From contig JAIWOS010000185.1 in the NCBI GenBank assembly GCA_020217265.1, positions 1 through 13,040 of the forward strand: a DNA stretch of 13,040 nt, given 5' to 3'. The translations under genes and the position numbers were made by a program. How positions within the stretch are numbered: position 1 is the stretch's first letter; every line of letters starts with the position of its first letter. Positions 6,516 to 13,040 of this stretch are shown one piece after another. The notes under the pieces are model-generated. The model was not told the origin of the DNA and searched no databases. It saw nothing but the letters and a program-made list of their open reading frames with translations. Origin of the DNA: Thiobacillus sp. (GTDB lineage Bacteria; Pseudomonadota; Gammaproteobacteria; Burkholderiales; Thiobacillaceae).

Positions 6516-7778
6516 TCACGCCACCTTCTTCCTGAACAGTTCGCGGAACACCGGGTAGATGTCTTCCAGCGTGAGGATGCGCTGCATGGCGAAGCGCGGG
6601 CTCGCCGCTTTCACCCGCTCGTACTCGTGCCACAGGCTCTGCGGCTCTTCGGCTTCGATTTCGACGTAGGCGTAATACTGCGTCAACGGCAGGATGTTTT
6701 GCAGCAGCAGTTCGCGGCAGCGCGGCGAATCGTTATCCCAGTTGTCGCCGTCCGAAGCCTGGGCGGCGTAGATGTTCCAGCTGGCGGACGGATAGCGTTC
6801 AAGGATGATCTCATGCATCAGTTCGAGCGCACTCGACACCACGGTGCCACCGGACTCCCTTGAGGCGAAGAACTCCTCCTCGTCGACCTCCCTGGCCACG
6901 GTATGGTGGCGGATGAAGACCAGGTCGATACGCTCGTAGCTCCTGGTGAGAAAGAGATAGAGCAGCATGAAAAAGCGCTTGGCAATGTTCTTGCGGCCCA
7001 CGTCCATCGAGCCCGACACGTCGAGCAGACAGAACATCACCGCCTGGCTGCTCGGCGTGGGCTGGTCGACACGGTGGGCGTAGCGCAGGTCCCAGGTGTC
7101 GATGAAGGGCACGGCGGCGATGCGCGCCTTGAGCGCTTCGATCTCGTCGCGCAGTTCGTCGGCTTCCACGCTGGCGCCGAGCCCCTGTGCGACCAGTTGC
7201 TCCAGCGCGGCCTCGGCTTCGCGCAGGGCGTCGCGCGGGCCGGCGGCCATGGCCATGCGGCGGCCGATGGCCTGCTTCATGGAACGCACCACGTGCAGGC
7301 TGGACGGGTTGCCCTGGCTGACAAAGCCGGCGCGGGCCTTCTTCACCTCGGGCGCCGCGGCAAGCTGTTTCTTCACCAGGTCCGGCAGCGCCAGGTCCTG
7401 GAAGAAGTAGTCCATGAATTCTTCCTTCGTCAGCTCGAACACGAATTCGTCCATGCCCTCGCCGTCCGGCGAGCCGCCGCTGCCTTTCCCCGCGCCTCCA
7501 TCTTCGGGCCGGTCGATGCGGTCGCCGCTGACGAACTCGCGGTTGCCGGGCAGCACGAGGTTGCGGCGACCGCCGGGGCCGTGGTGGAAGACGGGCTCGG
7601 ACAGATCCTTGGCAGGGATGGAAATCCTCTCGCCGCGTTCCAGGTCCGCCACCTTGCGGCCGGACACCGCCTCGGCGGCGGCGCGGCGGATCTGCGCCTT
7701 GAAACGGCGCAGAAAACGCTGGCGGTTGACGGCGCTGCGGTTCTTGCCGGACAGACGGCGGTCGACGAGGCGATTCAT
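6516..7778 (-). CDS. yeaH: DUF444 / VWA-domain protein YeaH
   Basis: This 420-residue protein is of the usual YeaH length. A basic N-terminus (MNRLVDRRLSGKNRSAVNRQ) leads into a Gly/Asp-rich low-complexity linker (about 83-108), a helical region and a C-terminal von Willebrand factor A fold. The metal-ion-dependent adhesion site is complete: D-V-S-G-S (253-257), the Thr of G-G-T-V-V-S-S (312) and the Asp of A-S-D-G-D-N-W (343). VWA proteins commonly work with AAA+ ATPases, and here the partner is presumably PrkA, the AAA+ kinase encoded just upstream. ATG at 7778 is chosen because GAGGGAG stands about 8 bases before it. A GTG at 7787 is in frame but too close to this Shine-Dalgarno. It begins 13 bp after the prkA stop and ends one base before spoVR. 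Confidence 0.94.
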   Translation of the reverse strand: MNRLVDRRLSGKNRSAVNRQRFLRRFKAQIRRAAAEAVSGRKVADLERGERISIPAKDLSEPVFHHGPGGRRNLVLPGNREFVSGDRIDRPEDGGAGKGSGGSPDGEGMDEFVFELTKEEFMDYFFQDLALPDLVKKQLAAAPEVKKARAGFVSQGNPSSLHVVRSMKQAIGRRMAMAAGPRDALREAEAALEQLVAQGLGASVEADELRDEIEALKARIAAVPFIDTWDLRYAHRVDQPTPSSQAVMFCLLDVSGSMDVGRKNIAKRFFMLLYLFLTRSYERIDLVFIRHHTVAREVDEEEFFASRESGGTVVSSALELMHEIILERYPSASWNIYAAQASDGDNWDNDSPRCRELLLQNILPLTQYYAYVEIEAEEPQSLWHEYERVKAASPRFAMQRILTLEDIYPVFRELFRKKVA

Positions 7779-7791
7779 GGGCCGCACTCCC

Positions 7792-9711
7792 TCAGGAGGA
7801 CTTCCTCGCCCGCAGGTACCACTCGGCCAGGAGGCGCACCTGTTTTTCGGTATATCCCTTGGCGACCATGCGCTGGACGAAGTCCTGGTGCTTTTTCTGC
7901 TCCTCGCTGGATGCCTTGGCGTTGAAGGAGATCACCGGCAGCAGGTCTTCGGTGCTGGAGAACATGCGCTTCTCGATCACCACGCGCAGCTTCTCGTAGC
8001 TGGTCCAGGCCGGGTTCTTGCCGTGGTTCTGGGCGCGGGCGCGCAGCACGAAGTTGACCACCTCGTGGCGGAAGTCCTTCGGGTTGGCGATGCCCGCCGG
8101 CTTTTCGATCTTCTCCAGTTCGGCATTGAGCTGGGTGCGATCGAGAATTTCGCCGGTGTCGGGATCGCGGAATTCCTGGTCCTGGATCCACATGTCGGCA
8201 TACGTCACGTAACGGTCGAAGATGTTCTGGCCGTACTCGGAATACGACTCCAGATAGGCGGTCTGCAATTCCTTCTCGATGAACTCGGCGTAGTGCGGCG
8301 ACAGGTATTCCTTAAGGTAGGCCACGTAGCGCTGCTCCACCTCCGGCGGCAACTGCTCCCGCTCGATCTGCTGCTCCAGCACGTAGAGCAGATGGACCGG
8401 ATTGGCCGCGATCTCGCTGTGGTCGAAATTGAATACCCGCGACAGAATCTTGAAGGCAAAACGGGTCGACACGCCGGTCATGCCTTCGTCGACGCCGGCG
8501 AAATCACGGTACTCCTGGTAACTCTTCGCCTTGGGGTCGGTGTCCTTGAGGTTTTCCCCGTCGTAGACGCGCATCTTGGAGTAGATGCTGGAATTTTCCG
8601 GCTCCTTGAGGCGGGTCAGTATCGCGAACTGCGCCAGCATTTCGAGCGTGCCCGGCGCACACGGCGCTTCGGACAGGGAGCTGTTGCGCAGCAGCTTGTC
8701 GTAAATTCTCACCTCGTCGGAAACGCGCAGGCAGTAGGGCACCTTGACGATGTAGATGCGGTCGAGGAAGGCCTCGTTGTTCTTGTTGTTGCGGAAAGCC
8801 GTCCACTCCGACTCGTTGCTGTGGGCCAGCACCACACCGTCGAAGGGAATCGCGCCGAAACCCTCGGTGCCCTTGTAGTTGCCCTCCTGGGTGGCGGTCA
8901 GCAAGGGGTGCAGCACCTTGATCGGCGCCTTGAACATCTCCACGAATTCCAGCAGGCCCTGATTGGCGAGGCACAGCCCGCCCGAGTAGCTGTAGGCGTC
9001 CGGGTCGTCCTGGGAAAATTTCTCCAGCTTGCGGATGTCCACCTTGCCGACCAGCGAGGAGATGTCCTGGTTGTTCTCGTCACCCGGCTCGGTCTTGGAA
9101 ATGCCAACCTGGCCCAGCACCGACGGCCAGCGCTTGACCACCCGGAACTGGGTGATGTCGCCGTTGTACTCGTGCAGGCGTTTCACCGCCCACGGCGACA
9201 GCACGCGGCCCAGATAGCGGCGCGGAATGCCATATTCCTGTTCCAGGATGTCGCCGTCCTCGTCAGCCGAAAACAGCGACAGCGGCGAATCGTTCACCGG
9301 CGACCCCTTGATCGCGTAGAACGGCGCCTTCTCCATCAGGTGCTTGAGCTTCTCGGCCAGCGACGACTTGCCGCCGCCCACGGGCCCCAGCAGGTAAAGG
9401 ATCTGCTTTTTCTCCTCCAGCCCCTGGGCCGCGTGGCGGAAGAAGGACACGATCTGCTCGATCGTGTCCTCCATGCCGTAGAAGTCCTTGAAGGCCGGGT
9501 AGAGCTTGATGACCTTGTTGGAAAAAATGCGCGACAGGCGCGGGTCCTGCCGGGTATCCACCAGTTCCGGCTCGCCGATGGCGGCCAGCATGCGCTCGGC
9601 GGAACTGGCGTAGGCCATGCGGTCTTCCTTGCAGATCGCCAGGAATTCCTCCAGCGAATACTCCTCCTCCTCGCGGCGATAGCGTTCGATGTACTGATTG
9701 AACAGGCTCAT
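7792..9711 (-). CDS. prkA: PrkA family AAA+ serine protein kinase (YeaG)
   Basis: This 639-residue protein is close to E. coli YeaG (about 644). An N-terminal helical segment is followed by an AAA+ domain with Walker A GPVGGGKSS (109-117) and a sensor-1-like stretch V-V-L-A-H-S-N-E-S-E-W. The C-terminal PrkA domain is related to eukaryotic-type kinases. The family phosphorylates proteins on Ser/Thr and may also act as a AAA+ remodeller. It is cytoplasmic and tied to starvation and stationary-phase adaptation. The frame is open to 9900, but the start is the ATG at 9711: AGGAG lies 7 bases upstream, the protein then opens with the family-typical MSLFNQYIERY, and the extension would run across the sigma-54 promoter. 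It is the first gene of the prkA-yeaH-spoVR operon. Confidence 0.95.
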   Translation of the reverse strand: MSLFNQYIERYRREEEEYSLEEFLAICKEDRMAYASSAERMLAAIGEPELVDTRQDPRLSRIFSNKVIKLYPAFKDFYGMEDTIEQIVSFFRHAAQGLEEKKQILYLLGPVGGGKSSLAEKLKHLMEKAPFYAIKGSPVNDSPLSLFSADEDGDILEQEYGIPRRYLGRVLSPWAVKRLHEYNGDITQFRVVKRWPSVLGQVGISKTEPGDENNQDISSLVGKVDIRKLEKFSQDDPDAYSYSGGLCLANQGLLEFVEMFKAPIKVLHPLLTATQEGNYKGTEGFGAIPFDGVVLAHSNESEWTAFRNNKNNEAFLDRIYIVKVPYCLRVSDEVRIYDKLLRNSSLSEAPCAPGTLEMLAQFAILTRLKEPENSSIYSKMRVYDGENLKDTDPKAKSYQEYRDFAGVDEGMTGVSTRFAFKILSRVFNFDHSEIAANPVHLLYVLEQQIEREQLPPEVEQRYVAYLKEYLSPHYAEFIEKELQTAYLESYSEYGQNIFDRYVTYADMWIQDQEFRDPDTGEILDRTQLNAELEKIEKPAGIANPKDFRHEVVNFVLRARAQNHGKNPAWTSYEKLRVVIEKRMFSSTEDLLPVISFNAKASSEEQKKHQDFVQRMVAKGYTEKQVRLLAEWYLRARKSS

Positions 9712-9753
9712 GTCGTACTCCTGGTCGTTGAACGGGAACCTGACACGACACCC

Positions 9754-9768
9754 GCAATGATCGTGCCA
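9754..9768 (-). promoter_or_regulatory. Sigma-54 (-24/-12) promoter of the prkA-yeaH-spoVR operon
   Basis: On the minus strand TGGCACG, four bases, TTGC matches the RpoN consensus TGGCACG-N4-TTGC(A/T) at all defined positions except the last base (G), with the required 10 bp between GG and GC. It lies 42 bp before the prkA ATG, predicting transcription from about 9742 and a leader of about 30 nt holding the AGGAG. Sigma-54 promoters need an enhancer-binding ATPase; yeaG of enteric bacteria is known to be NtrC-controlled in nitrogen starvation. Confidence 0.85.
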
Positions 9769-9849
9769 TATCCAATAACGGCCATGGTTCGACCACATTG
9801 AGCAGTATTGGTGCCCGCCGGGTAAAAGCGAGCGAGGAAAATCGGTGTT

Positions 9850-9868
9850 GGTGCAGACGCCCTGCACC
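9850..9868. promoter_or_regulatory. 19-bp palindrome, candidate enhancer-binding-protein site
   Basis: GGTGCAG, five bases, CTGCACC is a perfect 7-5-7 inverted repeat about 117 bp upstream of the predicted sigma-54 transcription start, a normal distance for an upstream activating sequence. Its hexamers are those of NtrC sites but in the opposite arrangement (GGTGCA-N7-TGCACC rather than TGCACC-N5-GGTGCA), so it probably binds some other activator. Binding is inferred. Confidence 0.5.
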
Positions 9869-9883
9869 GCCATGGGGCGCAAA

Positions 9884-9899
9884 TGCCGGAAACCCGGCA
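9884..9899. repeat. 16-bp inverted repeat upstream of the prkA promoter
   Basis: TGCCGG, AAAC, CCGGCA forms a 6-bp stem with a 4-base loop. On the minus strand it is followed by ATTTGCG, so it might be a weak terminator for the response-regulator gene or a second protein site beside the palindrome at 9850-9868. Confidence 0.35.
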
Positions 9900-10050
9900 C
9901 GGGACGATCGTACTTAAAACTGCAACGGCCTCGGTCGCCCAGCCCCTGGCTCAGGGCATCACCGCGCCTTGCAGGCCAACTCGCGCAGGCCGGGGCCTCT
10001 GCGGAACGCGCTCGCCGGCGCGGCGGGAAACGGAGAACGCGCGCGACCGG

Positions 10051-12252
<2,202 letters not shown>

Positions 12253-12267
12253 GGAATTCTCCGTCGT

Positions 12268-12288
12268 GCCGGGTTACATCGACCCGGC
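12268..12288 (-). repeat. Hairpin across the kinase stop, before the response-regulator gene
   Basis: GCCGGGT, seven bases, ACCCGGC is a perfect 7-bp inverted repeat that includes the kinase stop codon (12274-12276) and ends a few bases before the GGAG of the next gene. No T-run follows, so it is more likely an mRNA structure that tunes coupling or stability between the two genes than a terminator. Confidence 0.45.
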
Positions 12289-13040
12289 GTACGTTGTCGT
12301 GAGCGGGGCCTGGCCGTTCTGCAGCGTGGGCAGGCGAATCAGGAAATGCGTGCCGTGCGGCGTGCTGCGGCAATCGAGCTGGCCGTGCATGCGCTCGACC
12401 AGGCCGCGGCTGATGGCGAGCCCGAGGCCGGCGTGATCGCCGCCCTTCTCGCTCGCCACCGGCTCGAACAAATGGGTGACGACCTCGGGCGGCAAACCGG
12501 GGCCGGTATCGGCGACTTCGATCTCGACCCGGCGCTGGCCGTTGACGTCGACCTGGCGGGTGCTGAACTTGAGATGGCCGCCCGCCGGCATGGCCTCGAC
12601 CGCATTCTTCGCCAGATTGAACAGCACCTGCTTCAAGAGATCCTTGTTCAGCGGCAGTTGCGGCACGTCCGGATCGAGGTCGATCTGCACCGTGACCTTG
12701 TTCGGCGCGAGCAGGGTGCCGAGCGCCATGCGCACCAGCTCGGAGACGATGGCGTTGACCGAGGCGAGCTCCAGCGGGGCCGGCGGCTCGGCGGCCTCGT
12801 CGGCGCGGGTGATGCCGCGCACGATGCGCGCCACGCGTTCGATTTCGTCGCCGATGATGCCGAGGTCGCGCTGCACCGAGGAATCGCTGCCCAGGCGCTC
12901 GGACAGCAGGTTGACGTAATTGCGCATGATGGTGAGCGGATTCGCCACCTCATGGATGGCGCGCCGCACCCGGTCGCGCGGAATGCCGTCGTCGGGCGCG
13001 GCAGCCGGCGTGACGGCGACGGCGGGCGCGCCTGCGACCG
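12274..13040 (-). CDS. Sensor histidine kinase, C-terminal part
   Basis: The frame is open to the right edge of the window, so the N-terminal sensor region is missing; about 254 residues are visible. An Ala/Pro-rich linker leads into a HisKA-type H-box, AIHEVANPLTIMRNYV, with His as the phosphorylation site, and then a HATPase domain. That domain has the N-box NLAKNAVEAM, the G1 box ADTGPGLP, an F-box-like H-L-F-E-P-V and the G2 box HAGLGLAIS. A GTG at 12969 within the H-box region is internal and not a start. It should autophosphorylate and pass phosphate to the REC domain of the gene 21 bp downstream. The Ala/Pro linker suggests a soluble sensory domain further upstream, but the signal is unknown. 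TAA stop at 12274-12276. Confidence 0.9.
   Translation of the reverse strand, partial: VAGAPAVAVTPAAAPDDGIPRDRVRRAIHEVANPLTIMRNYVNLLSERLGSDSSVQRDLGIIGDEIERVARIVRGITRADEAAEPPAPLELASVNAIVSELVRMALGTLLAPNKVTVQIDLDPDVPQLPLNKDLLKQVLFNLAKNAVEAMPAGGHLKFSTRQVDVNGQRRVEIEVADTGPGLPPEVVTHLFEPVASEKGGDHAGLGLAISRGLVERMHGQLDCRSTPHGTHFLIRLPTLQNGQAPLTTTYAGSM

Larger units (their letters stand above)
9712..10050. other. 339-bp intergenic region between the GGDEF/EAL gene and prkA
   Basis: No believable gene is present. The region holds the prkA ribosome site, the sigma-54 promoter, the palindrome at 9850-9868 and the inverted repeat at 9884-9899. Farther up are a short hairpin (CCCTG-GCT-CAGGG, 9944-9956) and an imperfect GC hairpin (9984-10003). 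No hairpin with a T-run was found to end the upstream response-regulator transcript, so some read-through into prkA cannot be excluded. Confidence 0.6.

Noticed and set aside
5072..6535. A 487-codon open frame on the plus strand opposite spoVR
   Set aside because: It mirrors a full-length SpoVR gene, has no recognisable domain, and results from high third-position GC.
7414..9801. A 795-codon open frame on the plus strand opposite prkA and yeaH
   Set aside because: It is antisense to two confidently identified genes. Its translation is a His/Val/Leu-rich mirror of the GC-rich coding strand with no domain, so it is a codon-bias shadow.
9712..9900. N-terminal extension of prkA by 63 codons
   Set aside because: It crosses the sigma-54 promoter and palindrome, is Cys/Trp/His-rich and unlike PrkA; the ATG at 9711 has a good AGGAG.

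Overview
The window is GC-rich, densely packed DNA of proteobacterial type. The protein set (modE-modABC, NhaD antiporter, PrkA/YeaH/SpoVR trio, HK plus REC-PAS-GGDEF-EAL pair) and sequence style suggest a betaproteobacterium, perhaps a free-living Rhodocyclales- or Hydrogenophilales-like organism. That taxonomic guess is inference. I see no rRNA, tRNA, CRISPR array, insertion sequence or phage gene.

Layout. (1) 3-401 (+): the C-terminal end of a bile acid:sodium symporter/ACR3-type membrane transporter, cut by the window edge. (2) 513-3456 (-): a molybdate block transcribed modE > modA > modB > modC. ModE is a short, DNA-binding-only form. Two 24-bp ModE-type boxes with the same 8-8-8 architecture lie before modE and before modA, and each overlaps a plausible sigma-70 promoter. 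(3) 3617-4900 (+): an NhaD-type Na+/H+ antiporter, divergent from modE. A hairpin between nhaD and spoVR probably ends both convergent transcripts. (4) 4985-9711 (-): the tight stress operon prkA (yeaG) > yeaH > spoVR (ycgB). It is preceded by a near-perfect sigma-54 -24/-12 promoter and, about 117 bp before the predicted start of transcription, a 19-bp palindrome placed like an enhancer-binding-protein site. (5) 10051-13040 (-): a two-component pair, a histidine kinase (N-terminus outside the window) followed by a REC-PAS-GGDEF-EAL response regulator that keeps cyclase, phosphodiesterase and I-site motifs.

How the parts work together. The mod block imports molybdate, and ModE probably controls both its own gene and modABC. 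The PrkA kinase, the VWA protein YeaH and SpoVR are a widely conserved co-operonic trio linked to stationary-phase and starvation responses. The sigma-54 promoter places the trio here under a bacterial enhancer-binding protein, in line with the known nitrogen-starvation control of yeaG in enterics. The last pair connects an unknown signal to cyclic-di-GMP turnover.

No wholly new system is evident. The most informative signals are regulatory: the paired ModE boxes with a ModE that has no molybdate-binding domain, and the sigma-54 promoter with its unusual upstream palindrome.
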